From: Hydrogenophaga sp.
GTDB lineage: Bacteria; Pseudomonadota; Gammaproteobacteria; Burkholderiales; Burkholderiaceae_C
Reading direction: 5' to 3'
DNA: 64,000 nt
NCBI RefSeq assembly: GCF_026125825.1
Contig: NZ_JAHCKK010000005.1
Location: forward strand, 1 to 64,000
A program made the translations under genes and the position numbers. Shown in pieces: positions 8,287 through 16,366 of this stretch; position 1 is the stretch's first letter, and every line of letters starts with the position of its first letter. A model generated the notes under the pieces. It had not been told where the DNA came from and ran no database searches. It worked only from the letters and a program-made list of their open reading frames with translations.

Positions 8287-8811
8287 TCAGGCAGTCGCCT
8301 GACGCTCTGGCTGCGGCAGCGGCGCTGGCGTCGGCTGCCAGCGCTTGAGTTCGAGCAGGAAGGTGTGCAGGGGCGGGTCCAGCTGATACTGGTCCACCGC
8401 GCCTTCGGTCAGCGCCAGGCGGGCCAGTGCCCGGTGTCCGCACAGCCCCTCCAGGTCGTCCAGCACCTTGGCGTGGCCGGAGCCGCCGAAGGTGCAGAAC
8501 ACCGCCACCTGGCTCAGCGCCGTGTGGTGGCGCTGCAGCCAGGTGCGCACCGGGCTGGCCACGTTCCAGAACCACACCGGCGTACCGATGATGACCAGAT
8601 CGTAGTTGGCGGGGCGGCGCCGCCCTGGTGCGATGGCCGGTCTCCAGCCCAGGAGCGCTTCCAGCGCACTGCGCAGGTACTGGAACACGCCCTCGCGCTT
8701 TCGCGGATCCTCGATGCGCTCCAGATCGGCATGGCAGGCGGCGGCGATTCTTTTCGCGACGAACTCGGTGTAGCCGCTGCGGGAGTAGTAGACAACCAGA
8801 ACGCGCTTCAT
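8287..8811 (-). CDS. Flavodoxin family protein
   Basis: A 174-aa cytoplasmic FMN protein. The N terminus (KRVLVVYYSRSGYTE) is the flavodoxin phosphate-binding loop; GTPVWFWNVASPVRTWL and CTFGGSGHAK are the two loops that would flank the isoalloxazine ring. There is no CxxC or iron-sulfur motif. Relatives act as electron carriers or NAD(P)H:quinone reductases; substrate unknown. It stands alone on the minus strand, with an E2 remnant on one side and a decayed universal stress protein on the other, and probably belongs to the same low-oxygen/stress block. An ATG at 8811 gives an immediate flavodoxin strand, so the start is secure. Confidence 0.85.
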   Translation of the reverse strand: MKRVLVVYYSRSGYTEFVAKRIAAACHADLERIEDPRKREGVFQYLRSALEALLGWRPAIAPGRRRPANYDLVIIGTPVWFWNVASPVRTWLQRHHTALSQVAVFCTFGGSGHAKVLDDLEGLCGHRALARLALTEGAVDQYQLDPPLHTFLLELKRWQPTPAPLPQPERQATA

Positions 8812-8833
8812 GGACCGCTTCTCTGGTTCGAAT

Positions 8834-8957
8834 TCATTTCACCAACGACACCGGCACGGCCGCGCGGTGCACGAGCGTGGTCGGCGTGCTCGGAGCCGTC
8901 CACCGCGATCAGCACGCGGAACAAGGCGGTGCCGCGTTTCTGGGGATCTGTGCTCAC
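8834..8957 (-). pseudogene. Universal stress protein, internally deleted and frameshifted
   Basis: A GTG at 8957 opens a frame containing FRVLIAVDGSEHA, the diagnostic first strand of UspA proteins. Shortly after, the homology jumps to another frame that reads TLVHRAAVPVSLVK and a stop at 8834, which matches the last strand (a VPVLLV-type ending) of the same family. Almost the whole middle, including the ATP-binding G-x2-G-x9-GS motif, is missing. This is a gene remnant made by internal deletion. Confidence 0.7.
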
Positions 8958-9089
8958 GTCGGATGGCCTCCGAAAAGCCGCTCTCGGCAGCGATGCCTGG
9001 AGTGTGAAGCGGGGCGCAGCCCCCTGCCTTGAGCATGCTCAATTCGAAGCGGTAGTCGGCCTGCTGCTGGAGCGAGACGGACACCGCCA

Positions 9090-9284
9090 TCATGGCTTCT
9101 TCATCGAACAGGTGTTCCAGCCGAAGAGGGCGTAGGGCGGGCACCAGCCGATCAGGCCCGTCACCAGCGGCAGGGCGCCGATGTAGCCCCACAGGCCGAT
9201 GGTGCCCGTGGCCGCGGCCGCAATGAGGGCCAGGCCGATGGCGATGCGAAGGATGCGGTCGATACCGCCGACGTTCTTGGTCAT
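9090..9284 (-). CDS. DUF2892 / YgaP-like small membrane protein
   Basis: A 64-aa protein beginning MTKNVGGIDRILRIAIG, the hallmark of DUF2892, followed by a hydrophobic stretch in two segments (LALIAAAATGTIGLWGYIG and LPLVTGLIGWCPPYALFG). The domain is the same as the membrane part of the YgaP rhodanese, including the C-P-P/LFG turn. The ATG at 9284 is preferred to one 36 bases upstream because the domain starts there. It lies 40 bp after the persulfide dioxygenase on the same strand, and small proteins like this accompany such genes elsewhere, so a role in sulfur or persulfide handling at the membrane is likely but unproven. Confidence 0.85.
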   Translation of the reverse strand: MTKNVGGIDRILRIAIGLALIAAAATGTIGLWGYIGALPLVTGLIGWCPPYALFGWNTCSMKKP

Positions 9285-9324
9285 GGCAATGCTCCGGAAG
9301 TGAGGGAACGAAGGATGCACCCGG

Positions 9325-10200
9325 TCAGAGTGCGTTGAGGGGAATCTTCAGGTAGGCCACGCCGTTGTCCTCCTGGGGCGGCAGCTCACCGGCGCGGATG
9401 TTGACCTGCACCGAGGGCAGGATCAGCGTGGGCATCTCCAGCGTGGCGTCGCGCCGGGTGCGCATGGCCACGAAAGCGTCTTCGCTCACGCCGTCGTGCA
9501 CGTGGATGTTTCTGGCGCGTTGCTCGGCCACGGTGGTCTCGAACGCCACCGGGCGGTCGTCGGGCGGGTAGTCGTGGCACATGAAAAGGCGCGTCTGCGG
9601 CGGCAGGCTCAGCAGCTTTCCGATGGAGGCGTAAAGCGCGCGGGCGTTGCCGCCGGGGAAGTCGCAGCGCGCCGTGCCCACGTCCGGCATGAACAGCGTG
9701 TCGCCCACGAACACCGCATCGCCGAACCGGTAGGCGGCGCAGGCCGGCGTGTGGCCGGGCACGAACATCACCTCGCCGGACAAGGCGCCCAGCGGGATGG
9801 CCTCCCCTTCCTGGAACAGGTGGTCGAACTGCGAGCCGTCCATCTTGAAGCCGGGCTCCAGGTTGAAGATGCCCTTGAACACCTTCTGTACCGTCGTGAT
9901 GTGGGCGCCGATGCCGATCTTCCCGCCGAGCTGGGCCCGCAGGTAAGGCGCTGCCGAGAGATGGTCGGCGTGGGCGTGGGTCTCCAGGATCCAGCGCACT
10001 TTCAGATCGTGGGTGCGCACGTACTCGATCACCCGGTCGGCCGAGGCGTGCCGCGTGCGGCCGGACTTGGGGTCGTAATCCAGCACCGAGTCGATGATGG
10101 CGCACTCGCTGCCCGGGCCGTTGTGGACGACGTAGGTCACGGTCCAGGTGGCCGGATCGAACTGGCCGTGCACTTGCGGTGAGGTACTCAGAGGGTTCAT
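9325..10200 (-). CDS. Persulfide dioxygenase-like MBL-fold hydrolase (Blh/ETHE1 type)
   Basis: A 291-aa metallo-beta-lactamase-fold protein with the metal motif THAHADH (His75, His77, Asp79, His80), then PGHTPAC and GDTLFMPDVGTARCDFPGG. That last block is typical of ETHE1 and bacterial Blh persulfide dioxygenases, which oxidise glutathione persulfide to sulfite with a single iron. There is no fused rhodanese domain. The ATG at 10200 matches the family start. It diverges from the BigR-like repressor across a 96-bp gap containing overlapping promoters and a palindrome, so it should be induced by sulfide or persulfide. The sulfite made could be handled by the YeeE/SulP proteins across the divide. 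Confidence 0.9.
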   Translation of the reverse strand: MNPLSTSPQVHGQFDPATWTVTYVVHNGPGSECAIIDSVLDYDPKSGRTRHASADRVIEYVRTHDLKVRWILETHAHADHLSAAPYLRAQLGGKIGIGAHITTVQKVFKGIFNLEPGFKMDGSQFDHLFQEGEAIPLGALSGEVMFVPGHTPACAAYRFGDAVFVGDTLFMPDVGTARCDFPGGNARALYASIGKLLSLPPQTRLFMCHDYPPDDRPVAFETTVAEQRARNIHVHDGVSEDAFVAMRTRRDATLEMPTLILPSVQVNIRAGELPPQEDNGVAYLKIPLNAL

Positions 10201-10228
10201 GGTGGGGTCCTTCAGATAGGCTGAAGAT

Positions 10229-10263
10229 AGTTTATTGACAAATATAATGTCAGTCAATATAAT
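10229..10263. promoter_or_regulatory. Overlapping divergent promoters with candidate BigR operator
   Basis: On the plus strand TTGACA (10235-10240) and TATAAT (10258-10263) are both perfect and exactly 17 bp apart. On the minus strand TTGACT (10257-10252) and TAAACT (10234-10229) are also 17 bp apart. The inverted repeat TTGAC-N13-GTCAA (10235-10257) covers both -35 boxes, and AATATAAT is directly repeated at 10241 and 10256. One repressor dimer here would silence both directions. BigR operators are AT-rich dyads, which fits. Confidence 0.7.
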
Positions 10264-10296
10264 TTTGAACATGGATGAAACGGAGATGCTCCCGCA

Positions 10297-10623
10297 ATGA
10301 AGAACGCCACCCTTGACCTCGACGACATGCAGGCCGCCGCGGCCGATGCCTGCCGGCTCCTGAAGGTGCTGTCCAACCCGGACCGGCTCTTGATCCTCTG
10401 CCAGCTCTCGCAAGGCGAACACCGCGTGGGTGAGCTGGAGGAACTGCTCGGCATCGTGCAGCCCACGCTGTCCCAACAGCTGACCGTGCTGCGCGAGGAA
10501 GCGCTGGTGAGCACGCGCCGCGAAGGCAAGAACATTTATTACCTGCTCGACAGCCCGCAGGCGCTGGCGGTGATGCAGGTGCTGTACGCACAGTTCTGCG
10601 ACAAGAAGGGGAAGAAGCGATGA
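10297..10623 (+). CDS. bigR: ArsR-family persulfide-sensing repressor (BigR/SqrR type)
   Basis: A 108-aa winged-helix repressor. The body (LLKVLSNPDRLLILCQLSQGE ... VGELEELLGIVQPTLSQQL) is a standard ArsR fold. Cys35 and Cys101 sit where BigR and SqrR have the pair that forms a disulfide or polysulfide bridge on exposure to persulfide, releasing DNA; Cys19 is additional. No metal-binding CVC motif of ArsR/SmtB is present. It has the strongest-looking promoter of the window immediately upstream, and its stop overlaps the start of the first YeeE gene (ATGA). The divergent gene is the persulfide dioxygenase, the usual BigR target. The symbol rests on these cysteines and this context. Confidence 0.88.
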   Translation: MKNATLDLDDMQAAAADACRLLKVLSNPDRLLILCQLSQGEHRVGELEELLGIVQPTLSQQLTVLREEALVSTRREGKNIYYLLDSPQALAVMQVLYAQFCDKKGKKR

Positions 10624-11057
10624 ACATCGATTGGGTCCATTTCACGCCGTGGGCATCGCTGGGCGGCGGCATTCTGTTGGGCGTGGCCTCGGCCTTGTTC
10701 ATCCTTGTCAATGGCCGGGTGCTGGGCATCAGCGGCATCCTGGGCGGGCTGTTGCCGCCGAAGGTGGGCGACGCCGGCTGGCGCATCGCCTTTTTGCTGG
10801 GCATGCTGGCCGCGCCGATGGTCTATGGCCTGCTGGCGCCTGCCGGCTTCGTGCAGGCTCCGCGCATCGACGCGGGCTCGGCCACCATCGTGGCCGCCGG
10901 CTTGCTGGTGGGCCTGGGCACCCGCTACGGCTCGGGCTGCACCAGCGGACACGGGGTGTGCGGGCTCTCGCGCCTTTCGCCCCGTTCGATGGTGGCGACC
11001 CTTGCCTTCATGGGCGCGGGTTTTGCCATGGTCTTCGTGGTTCGCCACGTCCTGTAA
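10620..11057 (+). CDS. YeeE/YedE family membrane protein, first half-transporter
   Basis: A 145-aa inner-membrane protein with about four hydrophobic helices and the conserved block GTRYGSGCTSGHGVCGLSRL, which carries the two cysteines typical of DUF395/Sulf_transp proteins. The full-length relative TsuA (YeeE) takes up thiosulfate using conserved cysteines. Here the family is split into two genes, as in the PmpA/PmpB pair of BigR operons. The ATG overlaps the end of the bigR gene. It is likely to move a sulfur oxyanion or sulfur-transfer species; direction of transport is unknown. Confidence 0.88.
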   Translation: MNIDWVHFTPWASLGGGILLGVASALFILVNGRVLGISGILGGLLPPKVGDAGWRIAFLLGMLAAPMVYGLLAPAGFVQAPRIDAGSATIVAAGLLVGLGTRYGSGCTSGHGVCGLSRLSPRSMVATLAFMGAGFAMVFVVRHVL

Positions 11058-11068
11058 GGAGCGTTCAC

Positions 11069-11503
11069 ATGCACCGCATCACCGAATTCTTCGTGGGCCT
11101 GCTGTTCGGCCTGGGTCTGCTGCTCTCGGGCATGACCGACCCGGGCAAGGTGCTCGGCTTCCTGGACCTCTTCGGCACCTGGGACCCTTCGCTGGCGTTC
11201 GTCATGGGCGGCGCCATCGCCGTGGGCTTCTTCGCCTTTGCCCTGGCCCGCCGGCGCACGACCAACCTGCTCGGTGGCGCCTTTCACCTGCCCAAGGCCA
11301 CCCAGATCGACAAGCGCCTGGTGATCGGCGGCCTCACGTTCGGGGCCGGCTGGGGCCTGGCAGGCTTCTGCCCAGGCCCTGGCATCGTCTCCATGGCATC
11401 CGGCGAATGGAAGGCCGCGGTGTTCGTGGCGGCCATGGTGGTGGGCATGCTGATCTTCGAAGTGGCCGAGCGCTCGGGCCTGCGCCGCCGCATGGGTGCC
11501 TGA
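11069..11503 (+). CDS. YeeE/YedE family membrane protein, second half-transporter
   Basis: A 144-aa membrane protein with about four helices. It begins with the typical FFVGLLFGLGLLLSGMTDPGKVLGFLDL and has the conserved turn LAGFCPGPGIVSM with the family cysteine. It complements the 145-aa gene 11 bp upstream, and the two together correspond to one full YeeE/YedE protein. A ribosome site (TAAGGAG) lies 9 bases before the ATG at 11069, overlapping the stop of the first half. Co-expression with a persulfide-controlled repressor indicates a job in sulfur-species transport. Confidence 0.88.
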   Translation: MHRITEFFVGLLFGLGLLLSGMTDPGKVLGFLDLFGTWDPSLAFVMGGAIAVGFFAFALARRRTTNLLGGAFHLPKATQIDKRLVIGGLTFGAGWGLAGFCPGPGIVSMASGEWKAAVFVAAMVVGMLIFEVAERSGLRRRMGA

Positions 11504-11522
11504 CCCGCCCAAGCCCGCACCC

Positions 11523-13259
11523 ATGAGCCCATCGACCCGAGCGCGCCCGTGGTGGCCTTCGCTGCCGGTGCTGCAGTGGGGCCGGGCGTACAACCGGGAA
11601 ACGCTGCTCGGCGACGGCGTGGCCGCGCTGATCGTCACCATCATGCTGATTCCCCAGAGCCTGGCCTACGCCATGCTCGCGGGACTGCCGCCAGAAGTGG
11701 GGCTGTACGCCAGCGTGGCGCCGCTGCTGCTCTACGCCGTCTTCGGCACCAGCCGCGTGCTGGCCGTGGGCCCGGTGGCGGTGGTCTCGCTCATGACGGC
11801 CGCGGCCATCGCTGAGCACGCGGCGGCGGGCACGCCCGCCTACTGGGCAGTGGCCATCACGCTGGCCTTTCTCTCGGGCCTGCTGCTCCTGGCCATGGGC
11901 CTGTTGCGCCTGGGCTTTCTGGCCAACTTCCTCAGCCACCCGGTCATCTCGGGCTTCATCTCGGCCTCGGGCATCCTGATCGCGGCCAGCCAGCTCAAGA
12001 CGCTGATGGGCGTGAAGGCCGAAGGGCACAACTTCGTGGAGCTGAGCCTCTCGCTTGGGTCGCAGGCGGGCCAGGTGCATGGGCTGACGCTGCTCATCGG
12101 TGCGCTGACGGTGGCATTTCTGTTCTGGGTGCGCAGCGGCCTCAAGCCGCTGCTGCAGCGCCTGGGCATGGCGCCGCGCACCGCCGACGTGGTGGCCAAG
12201 ACCGGCCCGGTGGTGGCCATTGCCGTGACCACGCTGCTGGCCTGGGGGCTGGACTGGCCGGCGCAGGGCGTGAAGATCGTGGGGGCGGTGCCGCAGGGCC
12301 TGCCGCCGTTCACGCTGCCCCTGTGGGACCTGGGCCTGTGGCAGCAGTTGCTGGTGCCGGCCCTGCTCATCAGCGTGGTGGGTTTCGTGGAGTCGGTGTC
12401 GGTGGGGCAGACGCTGGCGGCCAAACGGCGCCAGCGCATCGAGCCGGACCAGGAGCTCGTGGCGCTGGGTTCGGGCAACCTTTCGGCCGCCTTCACCGGG
12501 GGCTTTCCGGTGACCGGGGGGTTCGCGCGCTCGGTGGTGAATTTCGATGCCGGGGCGCAGACACCGGCGGCCGGCGTGTTCACGGCCGTCGGCATCACGC
12601 TGGCCTCGCTGTTCCTCACCCCGGCCCTGTATTACCTGCCTCAGGCCACGCTGGCGGCCACCATTGTGGTGGCGGTGCTCTCGCTGGTGGATTTCAGCGT
12701 CCTGCGCAAAACCTGGGGTTACGCGAAGCCGGACTTTCTGGCGGTGGCGGCCACCCTGGTGGCCACGCTGGCCGTGGGGGTGGAGACGGGGCTGGTGGTG
12801 GGGGTGGCGCTGTCACTGGCGTTCTACCTCTACCGCACCAGCCGCCCGCACATGGCCGAGGTGGGCCGGGTGGCGGGCACCGAGCACTTCCGCAACGTGC
12901 AGCGCCATGCCGTGGTGGTGAGCCCACGGGTGCTGGGCCTGCGGGTCGACGAAAGCCTGTATTTCGCCAACTCGCGCGCGCTGGAAGACCGCATCAACGA
13001 CGCCGTGGCCAGCCGGCCCGAGCTGGCGCATGTGGTACTGCAGTGCTCGGCGATCAACGACATCGACGCCAGCGCCCTGGAGAGCCTGGAGGCCATCGAT
13101 CTGCGCCTGCGCGGCGCCGGCCTGCGGCTGCACCTCTCCGAGGTCAAGGGGCCGGTGATGGACCGCCTCAAGCACACGGACTTTATGCGCCAGCTCAGCG
13201 GGCGGGTGTTTCTCACCCACTACCAGGCCATCCAGGCGCTTTCACCCGGCGTCGGTTAG
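11523..13259 (+). CDS. SulP family anion permease with STAS domain
   Basis: A 578-aa inner-membrane transporter. The membrane domain (about 20-430) has the SulP signature near the start (MLIPQSLAYAMLAGLPPEVGLYAS) and conserved GSGNLSAAFTGGFPVTGGFARS; the cytoplasmic C terminus (about 435-560) is a STAS domain, with the nucleotide-binding-like loop INDIDASALESLE. Substrates of the family are sulfate, other oxyanions or bicarbonate. As the last gene of the bigR operon it may export or import sulfate or sulfite from persulfide oxidation. A GTG at 11496, overlapping the preceding gene, would add nine residues; neither start has a clear ribosome site. It converges on the PrpF-TctC gene with an 18-bp overlap. 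Confidence 0.88.
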   Translation: MSPSTRARPWWPSLPVLQWGRAYNRETLLGDGVAALIVTIMLIPQSLAYAMLAGLPPEVGLYASVAPLLLYAVFGTSRVLAVGPVAVVSLMTAAAIAEHAAAGTPAYWAVAITLAFLSGLLLLAMGLLRLGFLANFLSHPVISGFISASGILIAASQLKTLMGVKAEGHNFVELSLSLGSQAGQVHGLTLLIGALTVAFLFWVRSGLKPLLQRLGMAPRTADVVAKTGPVVAIAVTTLLAWGLDWPAQGVKIVGAVPQGLPPFTLPLWDLGLWQQLLVPALLISVVGFVESVSVGQTLAAKRRQRIEPDQELVALGSGNLSAAFTGGFPVTGGFARSVVNFDAGAQTPAAGVFTAVGITLASLFLTPALYYLPQATLAATIVVAVLSLVDFSVLRKTWGYAKPDFLAVAATLVATLAVGVETGLVVGVALSLAFYLYRTSRPHMAEVGRVAGTEHFRNVQRHAVVVSPRVLGLRVDESLYFANSRALEDRINDAVASRPELAHVVLQCSAINDIDASALESLEAIDLRLRGAGLRLHLSEVKGPVMDRLKHTDFMRQLSGRVFLTHYQAIQALSPGVG

Positions 13260-15269
13260 TCCGCCGTCCACGAGCCGAGCATCCGCCACGTCCAGCGCGC
13301 CCTGCGCGACCAGCCGCTGCCACCGGCCAAGGTCGCTGTCGACCCTGGCCCGCAACGCCTGCGGCGTGCCGGGCTCCACCCTCGCCCCGTGGTTCTCGAA
13401 CTGGGCGACCACGGCCGCGTCGGTCAATGCCGCGTTCAAAGCTTGGTTCAACCGGGCCAGCGTCGCCGCCGGTGTGTGCGCCGGCGCGAACAGGCCATAC
13501 CACTGCGTGACGTCCACGCCCTCGATGCCGGCCTCTGCCAATGTGGGCACCCCGGGCAGGCTGGGCAGGCGGCTGGCGCCCGCAACCCCCATGGCGCGCA
13601 GCTGGCCGCTGCGCACGAACGGGTGGGCGGTGAACAGGCTGGGAAACATGACCTGCGTGCGTCCGCTGACCAGGTCGGCCATGGCCGGCGCCGCGCCGTC
13701 GAACTTCACACCGGCCATGTGGGTTCCGCTGCCCAGCAGAAACAGCGCCGCAGCGAAGTGGGGCGGCGTGCCGTCGCCTGCCGAGGCGTACATCAGGTCG
13801 CCGGGGGCCTCCCGGAGTCGGTCCACCAGAGCCTGGACGCTGGGCGCGCAGACACTGGGGTGGACCACCATCAGGGTGGGCGATGAGCCCACCAGGCCGA
13901 TCGGCTCGAAGTCCTTCACAGGGTCGTAGCCCAGCTTCTGCAGCGCGGGGTTCATCGCGTGCGTGCCCACATAGCCCAACATCAGCGTGTGGCCATCGGG
14001 CTGCGCGCGGGCGACAAATTCGCTGGCGATCGCGCCGTTGGCACCGGCCCGGTTGTCCACCAGCACCTCCTGCCCGAGCAGCCGCCCCATCTTGCTGGCG
14101 ATGATGCGGGCCATGGTGTCGTTCCCTCCGCCGGCGGCGGTCGGGACCATGATGGTGATGGGCTTGGGGGTGGGCGCTGGCGCCTCCTCGGGGCGCGAGA
14201 ACACGTAGTCGGGCAGGTGCATCTCGCCCTGCATGATCTTGCGCGCCGTGCGAACCAGCGCGGCGCCCCTGACCTCGGCGCCATCCCCCTGCCCGGCGAG
14301 ATCCACCTCGACATCGATCTGGCCCGCAGGATGCAGCACCACCAGCTTGTGGCGGCCGGCCTCGCGCGCAATGCCGCTGGCCACCGTGCCCGGCAAGGCG
14401 AAGGCGCTGGCCACCCCGATCGCGCCCGTGACGGCATGCGAGGCGTGGCAGCGGTGCGGCGTGAAGTACCTTGAGGTGACGCTGTGGGGTGAATCGCCCT
14501 CGCTGACCAGCACCGGCTTGGGAATCACACTTTGGGAGACGTCGCCCAGCCCCATCCTGCGGCCCGCCTGCAGGCGAAGCGATTCGATGCGCGCCAGCAG
14601 CGCGTTGTTGGCGTCCAGTGCCACCGGCTTTTCTCGGCCGGTGACGCCCAGATCGGTCGCGCGCACGATCATCAGGGGCATGGCCGCGTCGATGCAGGTG
14701 ACGGCGGTGCCGTCGATGTGGTCGATGCGGTTGCCCGTTGGAAATACCTGCCCCGTCACCGCGCCCCAGGCATCCAGGAAGTCCAGCAGGATGGGCGCGG
14801 CCGTGCCGGCCACGCCATCGATGCGCGCGTCGCCCTCGTACGTCACGCGCCCATGGGGCGTGCGCACGGTCACGTCGATGCGCGAGCGGGTGTTGACATT
14901 GAAGACGCGCACCTTGGTCACGCCGTCCTGCGCCTTCACCAGGCCTTGCTCGATGCCGAACGGCGCCACGCCCGAGAGCATGTTGCCGCAGTTGGGCCGG
15001 GTGTCCACGGAGCGGTGGCCCACGCCAACCTGGGCAAACAGATAGTCGAGGTCGCAGTCGGGCTGGGTGGAGCGAGAGACGATGGCCACCTTGCTGTTCA
15101 AGGTGCTGCCGCCGCCCACGCCGTCGAGCTGCAAAGGGTCCGAGGCACCGATCGCACCGATCAGGGCCTGGTCGCGGGCTTCGTCGCCGTCGGGCAGCCA
15201 GTGACGCAGAAAAAACGGGCCGCGCGAGGTGCCGGCACGCATGAGGACGCAGGGAATGACTTTGTTCAT
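13242..15269 (-). CDS. PrpF-type isomerase fused to a TctC/Bug solute-binding domain
   Basis: A 675-aa single reading frame made of two families that are normally separate. Residues 1-355 are a PrpF/4-oxalomesaconate tautomerase-like isomerase: MRAGTSRGPFF at the start, DGVGGGSTLNSK, RPNCGNMLSG with Cys94, and CHASHAVTGAI. After a Pro/Ala linker (356-370, PEEAPAPTPKP) residues 370-675 are a complete mature TctC domain from ITIMVPTAAGG to its last helices, without the signal peptide such proteins need. The TctC half is a close paralogue of the free TctC at 20894 (for example THAMNPxLQKL-YDPVKDFEP in both). The ATG at 15269 gives the PrpF family start. Probably cytoplasmic, so the TctC part would be a ligand-binding or regulatory module; a non-functional deletion fusion is the alternative. 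Confidence 0.85.
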   Translation of the reverse strand: MNKVIPCVLMRAGTSRGPFFLRHWLPDGDEARDQALIGAIGASDPLQLDGVGGGSTLNSKVAIVSRSTQPDCDLDYLFAQVGVGHRSVDTRPNCGNMLSGVAPFGIEQGLVKAQDGVTKVRVFNVNTRSRIDVTVRTPHGRVTYEGDARIDGVAGTAAPILLDFLDAWGAVTGQVFPTGNRIDHIDGTAVTCIDAAMPLMIVRATDLGVTGREKPVALDANNALLARIESLRLQAGRRMGLGDVSQSVIPKPVLVSEGDSPHSVTSRYFTPHRCHASHAVTGAIGVASAFALPGTVASGIAREAGRHKLVVLHPAGQIDVEVDLAGQGDGAEVRGAALVRTARKIMQGEMHLPDYVFSRPEEAPAPTPKPITIMVPTAAGGGNDTMARIIASKMGRLLGQEVLVDNRAGANGAIASEFVARAQPDGHTLMLGYVGTHAMNPALQKLGYDPVKDFEPIGLVGSSPTLMVVHPSVCAPSVQALVDRLREAPGDLMYASAGDGTPPHFAAALFLLGSGTHMAGVKFDGAAPAMADLVSGRTQVMFPSLFTAHPFVRSGQLRAMGVAGASRLPSLPGVPTLAEAGIEGVDVTQWYGLFAPAHTPAATLARLNQALNAALTDAAVVAQFENHGARVEPGTPQALRARVDSDLGRWQRLVAQGALDVADARLVDGGLTDAG

Positions 15270-15299
15270 GGGCGCATTCTCAAGAGCTGCCATGCTTCT

Positions 15300-15403
15300 G
15301 TGAATTGCATAGTTGAGATGCATTGATCCATCGTTTGCAACAAACGGGGTGGCCCTGCATTGATGCGTCGAGCGCATCACTTGTTCTCAATATTGCAATT
15401 CAC
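15300..15403. promoter_or_regulatory. LysR-type dyads between prpF-tctC and the hydratase operon
   Basis: The divergent gap contains TGCAT-AGTTGAG-ATGCA (15306-15322), a dyad of the T-N11-A type bound by LysR regulators. A second, widely spaced inverted repeat overlaps it: GTGAATTGCA at 15300-15309 and TGCAATTCAC at 15394-15403, ten perfect bases per arm. A dyad of the same geometry occurs in front of the free tctC at 20752, so the LysR protein encoded next to that gene is the probable regulator of both. Confidence 0.5.
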
Positions 15404-15475
15404 TTTGCCGCGGGATGGACCGAAACTGTCTGTCCGGCGCTTCCCGTTCCAGCGCCGGGAACGAAAGACATCCGC

Positions 15476-16336
15476 ATGACCCAGACCACCGACGAATTGC
15501 GTGCATGGATCGGTCGGAGCGAGACGGTGCATGACACCGTCCACCCGACGCCCGTGGCCGCCCTGACCGCCACGCTCGACCACCCCGCGGCCGACACCTC
15601 GCCCGGCACGCCGCTGCCGCCGCTGTGGCACTGGTTGTATTTCCTGCCCTTGCACCGCCAATCCGACATCGGTGCCGACGGTCACGCCCGGCGCGGCGGC
15701 TTTCTGCCCCCGGTGCCCTTGCCGCGCCGCATGTGGGCGGGGAGCCAGTTCGACTTCATCGCCCCGATCCGGGTGGGGGACCGGGTGGCCCGCACGTCCA
15801 CCATCGAAGACGTGAGCAGCAAGGAAGGCCGCACGGGCAAGCTGGTGTTCGTGAAAGTGCGCCACGAGATCCGGTGCAACGGCGCGAGCGCACCGGCCCT
15901 GGTGGAGTTCCACGACATCGTCTACCGCGACGCCCAGCAGCCGGGCGATGTGGCCCCGCCCCCGCAGGCCGCCCCCGCGCAGGCGGCCTGGCGCCGCCAG
16001 ATCGTGCCCGACGACGTGCTGCTCTTCCGCTACTCGGCGCTCACCTTCAACGGCCACCGCATCCACTACGACCGCCGGTACGTGACCCAGGTCGAGGGCT
16101 ACCCGGGCCTCGTGGTGCACGGCCCGTTGATCGCCACCTTGCTGCTGGACCTGCTGCGCCGGGAAATGCCCGAGGCCGACGTGGCCAGCTTCCGCTTCAA
16201 GGCGGTGCGCCCCACCTTCGACCTGCATGCCTTTCACGTGCAGGGGGCGCCTGCGGCCGACGGCAAGACGGTGCACCTGTGGGCAAGCGACCACGAAGGC
16301 TGGCTCACGATGGATGCCACCGTGGCGCTGCGCTGA
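15476..16336 (+). CDS. MaoC/HTD2-like hydratase (mesaconyl-CoA hydratase-like)
   Basis: A 286-aa double-hotdog protein. The N-terminal half has the FAS1-like dehydratase pattern (FLPPVPLPRRMWAGSQFDF, LVFVKVRHEI) and the C-terminal half the catalytic block FRYSALTFNGHRIHYDRRYV with the Asn/His/Tyr seen in relatives annotated as mesaconyl-C4-CoA hydratase or itaconyl-CoA hydratase. The ATG at 15476 is the family start, although the frame is open further upstream. It heads an operon with a class III CoA-transferase (30 bp on) and a CitE-like lyase. That trio can activate, hydrate and cleave a branched C5 diacid such as itaconate or mesaconate to acetyl-CoA and pyruvate; the exact substrate is inferred, not shown. 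Confidence 0.8.
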   Translation: MTQTTDELRAWIGRSETVHDTVHPTPVAALTATLDHPAADTSPGTPLPPLWHWLYFLPLHRQSDIGADGHARRGGFLPPVPLPRRMWAGSQFDFIAPIRVGDRVARTSTIEDVSSKEGRTGKLVFVKVRHEIRCNGASAPALVEFHDIVYRDAQQPGDVAPPPQAAPAQAAWRRQIVPDDVLLFRYSALTFNGHRIHYDRRYVTQVEGYPGLVVHGPLIATLLLDLLRREMPEADVASFRFKAVRPTFDLHAFHVQGAPAADGKTVHLWASDHEGWLTMDATVALR

Positions 16337-16366
16337 TTCCTTCCACCACGATCACACGAGACCTTC

